Of a stretch of DNA of 64,000 bases, positions 35,386 through 45,577 are shown piece by piece. How positions within the stretch are numbered: position 1 is the stretch's first letter; every line of letters starts with the position of its first letter. A program made the position numbers and the translations under genes. The notes under the pieces were generated by a model. That model was not told the origin of the DNA. It worked only from the letters and a program-made list of their open reading frames with translations, and ran no database searches. Source of the DNA: Rhizobium leguminosarum (GTDB lineage: Bacteria > Pseudomonadota > Alphaproteobacteria > Rhizobiales > Rhizobiaceae); contig NZ_CP016287.1 of assembly GCF_001679785.1 (NCBI RefSeq), positions 682,001-746,000 on the forward strand, in the 5' to 3' direction.

Positions 35386-35459
35386 CTCATGCTCTAACTC
35401 TTTAATTTAGAACAGGATTCAGACTTTAGGCCGACCCGGCTTAAAATCATCCTGTTCTA
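35386..35459 (-). repeat. Rhizobial palindromic intergenic repeat, copy 1
   Basis: On the minus strand this stretch reads AGAACAGGATGATTTTA...TCTGAATCCTGTTCTA and continues into GAGTTAGAGCATGA. It is nearly the same as 49859-49934. The core is an imperfect hairpin (AGAACAGGAT / ATCCTGTTCT). It resembles the RIME type of Rhizobium mosaic elements. It fills the gap between the lyase and the carbohydrate-binding protein genes. Confidence 0.8.
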
Positions 35460-37253
35460 CACGATCCGCAATCTCAGGAGCCTGTCGGCAAACCTCACGC
35501 GCAGCCGGTAGATTTTCTCGGGCCAGGCCGATCTCAGCCGGGCGTCCTCCACGACGATCTCGTCGATTTCGATCTCGCCGGCGCCATCGACGAAAATGCT
35601 GCCGAGATCTGCCAGATCGATCCTGTCCGGACTGACGGCCGGCGCCAGGCATGTCATCAGCGACAGGACCGCCGGCTTGCCGCCGTCAAAGGTATCGACG
35701 ATCTCGACATGGCGGCCGCGAAGCAGGGAAACGACGCGGCGGTAGCTGTGCAACTGCGCTTCGGGGGGGTAGGCGCCCGAAATATCGAGCGATATGTGCG
35801 CGCTCCCTTCGTCAAACCCGATCTCGACGTCGCGCGCGCCAAAGGCTTCGCCGGCGGACTGCATGACACCGGCGAATGTCGGCAGGTTGTGGAACGCCGA
35901 CTGCATCATCCATATCTCGTAGCGTCGCGCCGAAAAGGTCTTTGCGGTATAGGTCTCGACCCCGACATCGATCAGGAACGGACGTCCGTTCTTGTAAAGC
36001 GTGACACTTCCGACATCGTTGTGATTGTGGCCCTCACCATTGTTGCCGCCCTTGACGGCAAGCGAAAACTGCTCGTCGCGGGCGATGAACAGGCCGATGC
36101 CGGGATAGAAGATATCGCGCTGGGATGCAGGACGCGGCTCGGCGGCAGCGGGAAGCGTCGGGCCGACCAGCAGCTCCTGCACGCGATACCAAAGGTTCCA
36201 TTCCCCAGGCAGGTGCGGATTGTCGGACGCGGCTCTGTCGGATGCAGCGAACTCAGCCAGCATCTCAGAGCCGACCGCCTGTCCGAACAGGTATTCCCGC
36301 GCGCTGCAGGGTTCGACCGCCGCGGAAGAATCCGCGAAATTGAAATAGTGGCGGCCGGCCACATGCATGTGAGCGATATATTCGGCCATATTGCGGATCT
36401 TCGGCAGTTGCCAAAATCGGCCGAACAGGCCCGGCGCCACCCTATCCAGGATGGTCAAAGCACCATGCAGGCAGAGTGCGGCGTGGCGGTAATAGAGCAC
36501 GCCCTCCTCGCAGGCGCCGTCCTCGGCGTAGTCCTTCAAGAAGGCGTCGAGGCTGCCGAGCGCCTTTTTGACGACGGCGTGACGCGCGGGCTGATCGGTT
36601 TTCAGGGAGAAGACCGTCAACAGGACGTTCTGGCTGATCCATGCCGTCCAGTTGTTCATCCGCTCTTCGCCGCGGCCCATCCACCAGAAATGGCGGCCGA
36701 GATAGGGCGAGAGGATGCGGATCTCGATCTCGCGCTCTACGCGTGCCGTGATCTCGGGGCTGATGCCATCGAGCTCGTCGCGAAGCAATGCGACGACGGT
36801 GGCAAGCAGAGCGGCCGTCTCGGCGGCGAAGAGATCGACGACCGGCTGCGAATTGTCGGGAAGCGGCAAGCGCGCGCCGCTTCGTTCATAGGCGTTATGC
36901 GCCGGCAGCTGCCAACCGCTCTCCTCCACGATCAGGAAGATGCCGTCGACGATCTTCGGCAGGAACCGCGCCTCGCCTTCGATGAGTTCGCCGAGCACCA
37001 GATCGTTGAGCATCCGGCGCCGCGTGAAATATAGCTCCTCGAAGCGCGCGCGATTGCCGGTTTCGGTGAACTCCCGGTAATCCGACGCCGTGATCAGCGG
37101 AAAGGTGCGCGCAAGCGTCTCTTCGGCCTCGCCAATGACCAGCTCCCGTACCACCTGCGGCACGGAGTTCCATCTAGGGCGATCGGAGCCCACCGCCCCG
37201 GGCGTGAAATCGCCCAGCACATCCGGCAGCTCCTTTGAAATCTCGCTGAACAT
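35457..37253 (-). CDS. Heparinase II/III-family polysaccharide lyase
   Basis: This 598-aa protein has a helical (alpha/alpha) toroid (about 1-350) followed by the heparinase II/III-like beta domain. The signature GEGHNHNDVGSVTLYKNGRP (near residue 415) and FLIDVG are clear. Lyases of this group break uronic-acid chains by beta elimination and leave an unsaturated sugar. No signal peptide is visible, so it would act on imported oligomers. The ATG at 37253 follows GGGGAGGG; the open frame to 37370 has no ribosome site. It is divergent from the transporter operon, which holds a GH88 enzyme able to process the product. Confidence 0.88.
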   Translation of the reverse strand: MFSEISKELPDVLGDFTPGAVGSDRPRWNSVPQVVRELVIGEAEETLARTFPLITASDYREFTETGNRARFEELYFTRRRMLNDLVLGELIEGEARFLPKIVDGIFLIVEESGWQLPAHNAYERSGARLPLPDNSQPVVDLFAAETAALLATVVALLRDELDGISPEITARVEREIEIRILSPYLGRHFWWMGRGEERMNNWTAWISQNVLLTVFSLKTDQPARHAVVKKALGSLDAFLKDYAEDGACEEGVLYYRHAALCLHGALTILDRVAPGLFGRFWQLPKIRNMAEYIAHMHVAGRHYFNFADSSAAVEPCSAREYLFGQAVGSEMLAEFAASDRAASDNPHLPGEWNLWYRVQELLVGPTLPAAAEPRPASQRDIFYPGIGLFIARDEQFSLAVKGGNNGEGHNHNDVGSVTLYKNGRPFLIDVGVETYTAKTFSARRYEIWMMQSAFHNLPTFAGVMQSAGEAFGARDVEIGFDEGSAHISLDISGAYPPEAQLHSYRRVVSLLRGRHVEIVDTFDGGKPAVLSLMTCLAPAVSPDRIDLADLGSIFVDGAGEIEIDEIVVEDARLRSAWPEKIYRLRVRFADRLLRLRIV

Positions 37254-37415
37254 GTCCCTCCCCGCATTGGAAAAGCATCGATGAGCGCTTGGTCTTTCAT
37301 GCTCACCTATCATATGTGTTTTGTGCTTTCCATGAAATTCGTATGACCTATTCAGAACTTGTTTGACCAATACCGGATATGTGCTATGTGGTTGCGGGAG
37401 GAAGAGGAGGCATCG

Positions 37416-38372
37416 GTGTCCATATCGAATTCGGTCATCGCGACGGATGGCGCTCCGGCAATCTCAAGCCGAAAAGTCGCGGTCTTGTCCAAGCGCCAGC
37501 GCAAGATACGCAGCGCGCTCGTCGCCTATTCCTTCATTGCCCCGAATTTCATCGGCTTTGCCGTCTTCACGCTCGGCCCGATCCTGTTCGCCTTCGCGCT
37601 CGCCTTCATGCATTGGGACGGCTCGAATGCGATCACATTCGCCGGGCTGGACAATTTCTGGCGGCTCTTCGAGGACAGGGCCTTTATCGCGGCGTTCTGG
37701 AACACGGTCATCTATACGGTCGCCTCCGTGCCTGCGACGCTCATCTGCGCGCTCGGCCTCGCCGTTCTCCTCAATCAGAAGATCGCCGGGCGCGATTTCT
37801 TCCGCACGGCGATGTTCTTCCCCTATGTCGCTTCGCTGGTGGCCGTCGCAGTCGTCTGGAACATGATCTTCAATCCCGAGATGGGACCGGTGAACATGAT
37901 CCTCTACACGCTCGGCCTCGACCCGAAGAACATGCCGGGATGGGCGGCCGATCGCCACTGGGCGATGGTGACGGTGATCCTCTTCGGCATCTGGAAGAAT
38001 ATGGGCTATTACATGGTCATCTACCTGGCCGGCCTGCAGGGCATTAATTCGGAGCTCTATGAGGCCGCCGATCTCGATGGCGCCAATTCCTGGCAGAAGT
38101 TCATCCATGTCACCGTGCCGCAGCTCGGGCCGACGACCTTCTTCGTCACTGTGATGCTGACGATCCAGTCCTTCAAGGTGTTCGACCAGATCTACATGAT
38201 CACCCAGGGCGGGCCTGGCACCTCGACGCTCGTTCTCGTCTACCACATCTACAACGAGGCCTTCATTTCCTGGGATCTCGGCTATTCGAGCATGGTTTCG
38301 CTCGTGCTATTCTTCCTCGTGCTTGCCGTCACCGTCTTCCAGTTCCGGCGCCAGAGGGAGGACGAGGCATGA
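37416..38372 (+). CDS. Carbohydrate ABC transporter permease (MalF-type), uronan locus 3
   Basis: This 318-aa permease has six helices and the coupling loop ELYEAADLDGANSWQKFIHV. I set the start at GTG 37416 because GGAGG lies 6 nt upstream; an ATG at 37386 is a weaker alternative. It is the first gene of an operon that continues to 45.5 kb. The 162-bp region to the divergent lyase gene must hold both promoters; TCATA and GTATGA half-sites there could bind the GntR regulator. Confidence 0.92.
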   Translation: MSISNSVIATDGAPAISSRKVAVLSKRQRKIRSALVAYSFIAPNFIGFAVFTLGPILFAFALAFMHWDGSNAITFAGLDNFWRLFEDRAFIAAFWNTVIYTVASVPATLICALGLAVLLNQKIAGRDFFRTAMFFPYVASLVAVAVVWNMIFNPEMGPVNMILYTLGLDPKNMPGWAADRHWAMVTVILFGIWKNMGYYMVIYLAGLQGINSELYEAADLDGANSWQKFIHVTVPQLGPTTFFVTVMLTIQSFKVFDQIYMITQGGPGTSTLVLVYHIYNEAFISWDLGYSSMVSLVLFFLVLAVTVFQFRRQREDEA

Positions 38373-39205
38373 GGATCGCAGGACGCAAGGTGACCGTCAG
38401 ATCGGTCGCGATCTACGCCATCGTCATCGCCGTCACGCTCATCATGCTGATGCCCTTTGCCTGGATGCTTTCGGCATCGCTGAAGCTCAGCCGCGACGTC
38501 TTCGCCTTCCCGATCGAGTGGATACCGTCCGAGCCGCAATGGCAGAACTACGTGGATATCTGGACGAAGATCCCGCTTGCGCTGTTCATCTACAACACGT
38601 CGAAGCTGACGATCATCGTCACGCTGCTGCAGCTTTTGACCTCCAGCTTTGCTGCCTACGCCTTCGCCAAGCTGAATTTCCCCTACAAGAACACCCTGTT
38701 CCTCGGCTACATCGCCACCATCGCCATGCCCTGGCAGGTCTATATGGTGCCGCAATTCCTGCTGATGCGCGAATTCGGCCTCAACAACACCCATCTGGCG
38801 CTGATCTGCCTGCAGGCCTTCACCGCCTTCGGCGTCTTCCTAATGCGGCAGTTCTACATGTCGATCCCGACCGAGCTCTGCGAGGCGGCCCGCATCGACG
38901 GTATGAACGAGTACCAGATCTGGGCGCGCATCATGCTGCCGCTGTCCAAACCGGCGCTCTCGACGCTGACGATCTTCACCTTCGTCACCACCTGGAACGA
39001 TTTTCTCGGGCCGATGATCTACCTGACCAAGACCGAGCTGAAGACCGTCCAGATCGGCCTGCGCATGTTCATCTCGCAATATTCGGCCGAATACGGGCTC
39101 ATCATGGCGGCTTCCGTCGTCGCCCTCATTCCGGTTCTCGTCGTCTTCCTCTCTCTCCAGCGTTTCTTCGTCGAGGGCATCGCCTCGACGGGACTGAAGG
39201 GTTAA
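38369..39205 (+). CDS. Carbohydrate ABC transporter permease (MalG-type), uronan locus 3
   Basis: This 278-aa permease begins with ATGA overlapping the partner's stop. The coupling loop CEAARIDGMNEYQIWARIML is present, and the C-terminus ends in EGIASTGLKG, the usual MalG-type end. It forms the second half of the channel. Confidence 0.93.
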   Translation: MRIAGRKVTVRSVAIYAIVIAVTLIMLMPFAWMLSASLKLSRDVFAFPIEWIPSEPQWQNYVDIWTKIPLALFIYNTSKLTIIVTLLQLLTSSFAAYAFAKLNFPYKNTLFLGYIATIAMPWQVYMVPQFLLMREFGLNNTHLALICLQAFTAFGVFLMRQFYMSIPTELCEAARIDGMNEYQIWARIMLPLSKPALSTLTIFTFVTTWNDFLGPMIYLTKTELKTVQIGLRMFISQYSAEYGLIMAASVVALIPVLVVFLSLQRFFVEGIASTGLKG

Positions 39206-39209
39206 AACC

Positions 39210-40382
39210 ATGAACGCCGTCTCGTCCGTCGCCCCGCAGCCGATCACCGATCCGGAGGTCAAAGCTGCGCTCGATCTTGCCGTCGAGCAGATCAGGCGCA
39301 ACCTGCCCCAGTTCACCCATGCCTCGCAGAACCATTCGAGCGTCGGAAATTTCTATCCCGCGGTGGAGAACGACCAATGGACCGCAGGTTTCTGGCCCGG
39401 TGAGCTGTGGCTCGCTTTCGAGCACAGCGGCGAGGCGGTTTTCCGGGATGCCGCGCAGGTCCAGGTCCAGTCGTTCCTGCATCGGATCGTGAACCGCATC
39501 GAGACGGATCATCACGACATGGGCTTTCTCTATTCGCCCTCCTGCATCGCCGCCTGGAAGCTCGTTGGAGACGAGGATGGCCGCAAGGCCGCCATCCTTG
39601 CCGCCGACCAATTGATCGAAAGATTCCAGCCCGTCGGCCAGTTCATCCAGGCCTGGGGCCGCAAGGGGGTGGCGGAAGAATACCGCTACATCATCGATTG
39701 CCTGTTGAACCTGCCGCTTCTCTACTGGGCGAGCCGCGAGACCGGCGATCCGAAATACCGCGAGATCGCGCTCATTCACGCCCGCACCACGCTCGCCAAT
39801 TCGGTGCGGCCGGACGATTCCACCTATCACACCTTCTACATGGACCCGGTCACGGGCGCGCCGGTGCGCGGCGCGACCAAACAGGGCTATCGGGACGACA
39901 GCGCCTGGGCGCGCGGGCAGGCCTGGGGCATCGCGGGAATGGCGCTCTCCTACCGCTACGAGCGGATGGAGGAATACCGCCAGACCTTCGACCGGCTGCT
40001 CGCCTTCTATCTCAACCGGCTGCCGGCCGACATGGTGCCCTATTGGGACCTCGTCTTTTCGGATGGCGACGGCGAGCCGCGCGACAGTTCGTCGGCATCC
40101 ATCACCGCCTGCGGCCTTCTGGAAATGGCAGATCTCGTCGAGCCGGAACCGGCAGCACGCTATCGCACCCTGGCGCGCCGCATGATGAAGAGCCTAGCGG
40201 ATCATTATGCGGTCAAGGATCCCACCGTCTCCAACGGTCTGGTGCTGCACGCCACCTATTCGAAGAAATCGCCGTTCAACACCTGCCGCGGCGAGGGTGT
40301 CGATGAATGCGTCTCCTGGGGAGATTATTATTACATGGAAGCTTTGACGCGCCTTTCGCGCAGCTGGTCTTCCTATTGGTGA
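39210..40382 (+). CDS. Unsaturated glucuronyl hydrolase, glycoside hydrolase family 88
   Basis: This 390-aa (alpha/alpha)6 enzyme has the GH88 active-site segments: TDHHDMGFLY with Asp103 and YIIDCLLNLPLLYWA with Asp163. The spacing is near that of the Asp88/Asp149 pair of Bacillus UGL. The segment DDSAWARGQAWGI is also diagnostic. GH88 releases the 4,5-unsaturated uronate from lyase products by hydrating the double bond. It lies 4 nt from the permease gene, so import and intracellular processing are coupled. There is no signal peptide. Confidence 0.93.
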   Translation: MNAVSSVAPQPITDPEVKAALDLAVEQIRRNLPQFTHASQNHSSVGNFYPAVENDQWTAGFWPGELWLAFEHSGEAVFRDAAQVQVQSFLHRIVNRIETDHHDMGFLYSPSCIAAWKLVGDEDGRKAAILAADQLIERFQPVGQFIQAWGRKGVAEEYRYIIDCLLNLPLLYWASRETGDPKYREIALIHARTTLANSVRPDDSTYHTFYMDPVTGAPVRGATKQGYRDDSAWARGQAWGIAGMALSYRYERMEEYRQTFDRLLAFYLNRLPADMVPYWDLVFSDGDGEPRDSSSASITACGLLEMADLVEPEPAARYRTLARRMMKSLADHYAVKDPTVSNGLVLHATYSKKSPFNTCRGEGVDECVSWGDYYYMEALTRLSRSWSSYW

Positions 40383-40397
40383 ATTCAGGGGAACCCG

Positions 40398-41507
<1,110 letters not shown>

Positions 41508-41527
41508 GGCGCCTGCGGGAGACGGCT

Positions 41528-42253
41528 ATGCAGTGGTTGCGGGACATGTGGACGAGGGAGGGGCCGGGCATTCCGAAGGATGCGCCGAAGAAGAACGGTC
41601 TTGCCCTGTTCGCCGAGATCCTCGTCCGCGAATGGTGGGAGATGGTCAAGCTGAACATCCTCTTCATCCTGGCTGGCCTCTTCGTCGTGACGCTGCCGGC
41701 AGCGCTCGCCGCCATGGCCCGGGTCTCGGTGGCCTTGGTGGAAGATCGCAACACCTATCTGCTGCGGGACTTCACGGAAGCCTTTCTGCGCTACTTCTGG
41801 CGCGCCACCGCCTGGGGTCTGGCGTTGTGCGGCGCGCTCGCAATCGGCCTCTATGCGATCGTCACCTATGCCGCAGGCGCACGCGACAACCTGTTGCTGA
41901 GCGCACTGCTGACGATCGCGCTCGTCGCCACCGCTTTCATTGCGGTTCTCGCCTGCCATCTCTTCGTTTTGATGGTAATGCGCGATCTGCCGGCTCTGAG
42001 ATTGCTGCGCCTCGCCGCGCTCGCCTCCGTCATCCGTCCGCTCCCGGCGCTTGCCGCGCTCGCCTTCGCCGCCGGTCTCTGGCTGGCGCATATCCTCTTC
42101 TATCCGGTTTCGGTGTTCATGCCGGCAACCTTCAATTTTTCACTCGGAATGTTCGCCGTCGCATTCGGCGTCCATCGGGCGGCGGTGATGGTTCTAGACC
42201 TGCCAACCGCAACGCAGCCGCACCGCGAACCGCATAGACGAGACGCTTTATAA
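41528..42253 (+). CDS. YesL-like DUF624 membrane protein
   Basis: This 241-aa membrane protein has five or six hydrophobic helices and the YesL/DUF624 features: the N-terminal EWWEMVKLNILFILAGL and RDLPALRLLRLA patterns. YesL proteins occur next to ABC transporters for pectin oligomers, and their exact function is unknown. GGGAG precedes the ATG. It sits between the ATPase and binding-protein genes. Confidence 0.82.
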   Translation: MQWLRDMWTREGPGIPKDAPKKNGLALFAEILVREWWEMVKLNILFILAGLFVVTLPAALAAMARVSVALVEDRNTYLLRDFTEAFLRYFWRATAWGLALCGALAIGLYAIVTYAAGARDNLLLSALLTIALVATAFIAVLACHLFVLMVMRDLPALRLLRLAALASVIRPLPALAALAFAAGLWLAHILFYPVSVFMPATFNFSLGMFAVAFGVHRAAVMVLDLPTATQPHREPHRRDAL

Positions 42254-42293
42254 AACAACTGATCCAGAGATGATCCAGGGAAGGAGAACGGGA

Positions 42294-43568
42294 ATGTATT
42301 TGGATAAATTTGGGAGGACGATGAAACTTGCCTTGGCGGGTTTCACCTTGGCCGCGACGACGGCCGGCGCAGCGCTTGCTCAGGACGCCGTGACGCTCAA
42401 ATGGGCTTTGTGGGACTGGGACAAGACCGCCTATTACAAGCCGCTGATCGAGGCCTATCAGGCCAAGCACCCCAACGTGAAGTTCGAGCCGATGGATCTC
42501 GGCTCGCAGGACTATCAGCAGATGATCTCGACCCAGCTGACCGGCGGCTCCAAGGACATCGACATCGTCACCGTCAAGGACGTGCCGGGCTACACCAACC
42601 TGGTGCGCGCCGGCAACATCGCCGATCTCAGCGGCTTCGTGAAGGATCAGAAGATCGACCCGGCTCCCTATGGCGGCCTGATCGAGGAGCTGACCATCGA
42701 TGGCAAGATCTACTCCCTGCCGTTCCGCTCCGACTTCTGGGTCGTCTATTACAACAAGGATATATTCGACAAGGCAGGCGTCCCCTACCCCACCAATGAC
42801 ATGACCTGGGCGCAGTTCGACGAGACCGCCGAGAAGCTTTCGGGCGGCATGGGCACCAACAAGACCTACGGCGCGCTTCTGCACACCTGGCGGTCAACCG
42901 TTCAGCTGCCCGCCATCCTCGACGGAAAACACACGCTTGTTGACGGCGACTACGGCTTCCTGAAGCCCTGGTACGAGAGAGCGCTGACCCTGCAGAAGGA
43001 TGGCGCGATTCCTTCTTATGCTTTCCTGAAGACGTCGAACACACATTATTCGGCGCTCTTCTTCAATGGCACGATCGGCATGCTGCCGATGGGAACCTGG
43101 TTCGTCGGCACCCAGATCACCAAGGTGAAATCGGGTGAATCGAAGAGCAAGAACTGGGGCATCGTCAAGTTCCCGCATCCCGACGGTGTGGCAACCGGTA
43201 CGACCGCTGCGCAGATCTCGGGCCTGGCGGTCAACGCCAACTCCGTTCACAAGGATGCCGCGCTCGATTTCATCAAGTTCGTCACCGGTCCTGAGGGCGC
43301 GGCAGTCATCGCGACGACGGGCACCTTCCCTGCGCTCAAGACGGATGACGTCAACGCCAAGATCGCTGCAACACCCGGTTTTCCCGAGGATGCGGCCAGC
43401 AAGGAGGCACTGAAGCCGTCGAAAACCTATCTGGAGATGGCAGTCAACCCGAACGCCGCCAAGATCGAGGTCGTGCTCAACCGTGCGCATGACGCGATCA
43501 TGACCGACAGCACCTCCGTCGATGACGGGCTGAAGGAGATGACCGAAGGCGTGAAGGCCATCAAGTAA
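42294..43568 (+). CDS. Extracellular sugar-binding protein, uronan locus 3
   Basis: This protein of about 424 aa has a signal peptide ending in GAALAQDA and the family 1 binding-protein lobes (ALWDWDKTAYYKPLIEAYQA at the start). Start candidates are ATG 42294 (GGAG 7 nt upstream) and ATG 42321 (GGGAGG 3 nt upstream). The ligand should be an oligomer containing uronic acid, given the lyase and GH88 partners. A hairpin follows 18 bp after its stop. Confidence 0.92.
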   Translation: MYLDKFGRTMKLALAGFTLAATTAGAALAQDAVTLKWALWDWDKTAYYKPLIEAYQAKHPNVKFEPMDLGSQDYQQMISTQLTGGSKDIDIVTVKDVPGYTNLVRAGNIADLSGFVKDQKIDPAPYGGLIEELTIDGKIYSLPFRSDFWVVYYNKDIFDKAGVPYPTNDMTWAQFDETAEKLSGGMGTNKTYGALLHTWRSTVQLPAILDGKHTLVDGDYGFLKPWYERALTLQKDGAIPSYAFLKTSNTHYSALFFNGTIGMLPMGTWFVGTQITKVKSGESKSKNWGIVKFPHPDGVATGTTAAQISGLAVNANSVHKDAALDFIKFVTGPEGAAVIATTGTFPALKTDDVNAKIAATPGFPEDAASKEALKPSKTYLEMAVNPNAAKIEVVLNRAHDAIMTDSTSVDDGLKEMTEGVKAIK

Positions 43569-43586
43569 GCCTCAAGAAATGTCGAC

Positions 43587-43613
43587 GGCCGCGGGCAATA
43601 TCTGCTCGCGGCC
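43587..43613 (+). repeat. Intercistronic hairpin after the uronan-locus binding protein
   Basis: The 7-bp stem GGCCGCG / CGCGGCC extends inward through GCA / TGC around a small loop. It is followed by GACCCTGTTTTC, which is only weakly T-rich. It could protect the binding-protein message or attenuate the DUF2264 gene downstream. Confidence 0.65.
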
Positions 43614-43644
43614 GACCCTGTTTTCATGAATTTCGAGCCTGATA

Positions 43645-45495
43645 ATGATATATGATCCCGCCCGGGCCAATCCGCTTTTCGGCAATCCCCTGAAGACGCG
43701 CGACGACCTTGCCAAGGCAGTCACCGATCTCTTCGAGCCACTGCTGCCGTATTTTTCCGAAGGCGGCGCCCGTGTGCGCCTCGGCGCGGCCTGTGCGATC
43801 TTCGATCGGGCGGCGGCGGATCTGGAGGGATTTGCGCGGCCGCTCTGGGGGATCGTTCCGCTCGTTGCCGGCGGCGGCGCATTTTCACATTGGGATCTCT
43901 ATCGGCGCGGGCTGGCGAACGGGACCAATCCTGCTCATCCCGAATATTGGGGCGATCTTGCCGACCGCAATCAGCGGCTGGTCGAGCTCGCCGCCGTCGG
44001 CTTCGCCCTGGCGCTCGTGCCCGAGCACATCTGGGAACCGCTTGACGACAGCGAGAAGAAGACGGTCGCTGCCTATCTTCTCAGAGCGCGCGAGCTGGAA
44101 TTCATCGACAACAACTGGAAATTCTTCCGCGTGCACATCGACCTCGGGCTGGAACGCGTGAGCGTGGCGTTCGATCACCGGAAAACCGTCGCCTATCTCG
44201 ACGAATTGGAGGCCTTCGACCTCGGCGACGGTTGGTATCGCGACGGGCCGGTGCGGCGGGTCGATCATTACATTCCCTTCGCCATGCATTTCTACGGCCT
44301 GATCTATGCGGTGCTGGCCAAGGGCGACGAGGCGCGCAAGGATCGCTTCCGTGATCGCGCGCGGACATTCGCGGGGGATATTCGCCACTGGTTCGGCCCG
44401 GATGGGGCAGCCCTTGCCTTCGGCCGCAGCCAGACCTACCGCTTCGCGGCAGGTGGCTTTTGGGGCGCGCTTGCCTTTGCCGGTGTCGAGGCGCTGCCCT
44501 GGGCGGAGATTAAGGGCTATTACATGCGCCATATCCGCTGGTGGTCCGCCATGCCGATTGCCGATCGCGACGGCGTTCTTTCGGTCGGCTACGGCTATCC
44601 GAACCTCTTCATCAGCGAGAGCTACAACTCGCCCGGTTCACCCTATTGGGCGCTGAAATTCTTCCTGCCGCTCGCCCTTCCGGGGGATCATCCGTTCTGG
44701 GCGGCCGAGGAGGCACCGCAGCCGGAATTTCCGAAGCCGGTTGCGTTGAAGCCGGCGGGAATGGTCGCCATGCACACGCCGGGAAACGTGGTCGTACTCT
44801 CCTCAGGGCAGCAGCACGACAAGATGCTCGGCGCAAACGAGAAATATTCGAAATTCGTCTATTCCACGCGCTACGCCTTCAACATCGAAGCCGACGACCG
44901 GAATTTCTCCGCCGCAAGCTTCGACGGCATGCTCGGCCTCTCCGACGACGGCGTCCATTTCCGCATGCGAGAAACTCTCGAAGAGGCGTTGATCGCTGGC
45001 GACCTGCTCTATTCGCGCTGGCGCCCCTGGAGCGATGTCACGGTCGAAACCTGGTTGCTTCCCGAAAGCCCATGGCACATCCGCATTCACCGCATCGCCA
45101 CACCACGCGCCCTGACGACCATCGAGGGCGGTTTTGCGATCGAACGCGCGGATTTCAATGCCGATCGCTCCAATGTAGGCGATGGCCGGGCTGTCTGGTA
45201 CGGGCAGACCGATGTCAGCGCGATCGTCGATCTATCGCCCAATCGAAGGGCCGGCCATGCGATGAGCCCGATACCAAACACCAATCTCATCCACGCCAAG
45301 ACCCTGCTACCGCAGCTGCGCAGCGACATCGGTCCCGGAACCACCGTGCTCGTAACTGCGGCAATGGCCCTTCCCAGTCGCGAGAATTGGGCAAAAGCGC
45401 TCGATAACCCGCCGGCCTACCCCCGCCTCGACGAGGTAGAGCGACTCTTTCGCGAGAAAGGCGCGCGGGTGCCAGCATTCGCCCTCCAGCCGTAG
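43645..45495 (+). CDS. DUF2264-family protein
   Basis: This 616-aa protein matches DUF2264. It has an N-terminal helical region (about 15-330) with LWGIVPLVAGGGAFSHWDLY and a GWYRDGPVRRVDHYIPFAMHFYG-like active-site face, then a C-terminal beta domain with WRPWSDVTVETWLLPESPWH. DUF2264 proteins are found in pectin and polysaccharide operons and have a toroid-plus-sandwich form like lyases, but no established activity known to me. It is the last gene of the operon. The ATG has a weak ribosome site. Confidence 0.82.
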   Translation: MIYDPARANPLFGNPLKTRDDLAKAVTDLFEPLLPYFSEGGARVRLGAACAIFDRAAADLEGFARPLWGIVPLVAGGGAFSHWDLYRRGLANGTNPAHPEYWGDLADRNQRLVELAAVGFALALVPEHIWEPLDDSEKKTVAAYLLRARELEFIDNNWKFFRVHIDLGLERVSVAFDHRKTVAYLDELEAFDLGDGWYRDGPVRRVDHYIPFAMHFYGLIYAVLAKGDEARKDRFRDRARTFAGDIRHWFGPDGAALAFGRSQTYRFAAGGFWGALAFAGVEALPWAEIKGYYMRHIRWWSAMPIADRDGVLSVGYGYPNLFISESYNSPGSPYWALKFFLPLALPGDHPFWAAEEAPQPEFPKPVALKPAGMVAMHTPGNVVVLSSGQQHDKMLGANEKYSKFVYSTRYAFNIEADDRNFSAASFDGMLGLSDDGVHFRMRETLEEALIAGDLLYSRWRPWSDVTVETWLLPESPWHIRIHRIATPRALTTIEGGFAIERADFNADRSNVGDGRAVWYGQTDVSAIVDLSPNRRAGHAMSPIPNTNLIHAKTLLPQLRSDIGPGTTVLVTAAMALPSRENWAKALDNPPAYPRLDEVERLFREKGARVPAFALQP

Positions 45496-45553
45496 CTGTA
45501 TGGCCATCCTGACGCTCCCCATTGCAATCGACTTTGCATGACTTAAGTGATAT

Positions 45554-45576
45554 TGAGATGTTCATCATCAATCTCA
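45554..45576. promoter_or_regulatory. Inverted repeat before the toxin-antitoxin operon
   Basis: Perfect 6-bp arms TGAGAT and ATCTCA around 11 bp sit 1 bp before the GTG of the antitoxin frame (11 bp before its ATG). Such sites next to Xre-type antitoxins are usually the operator for autorepression; binding is inferred. Confidence 0.5.
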
Positions 45577-45577
45577 C

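Noticed and set aside
35709..37034. Plus-strand frame of 441 codons
   Set aside because: It is antisense to the heparinase II/III-type gene and has no family features.
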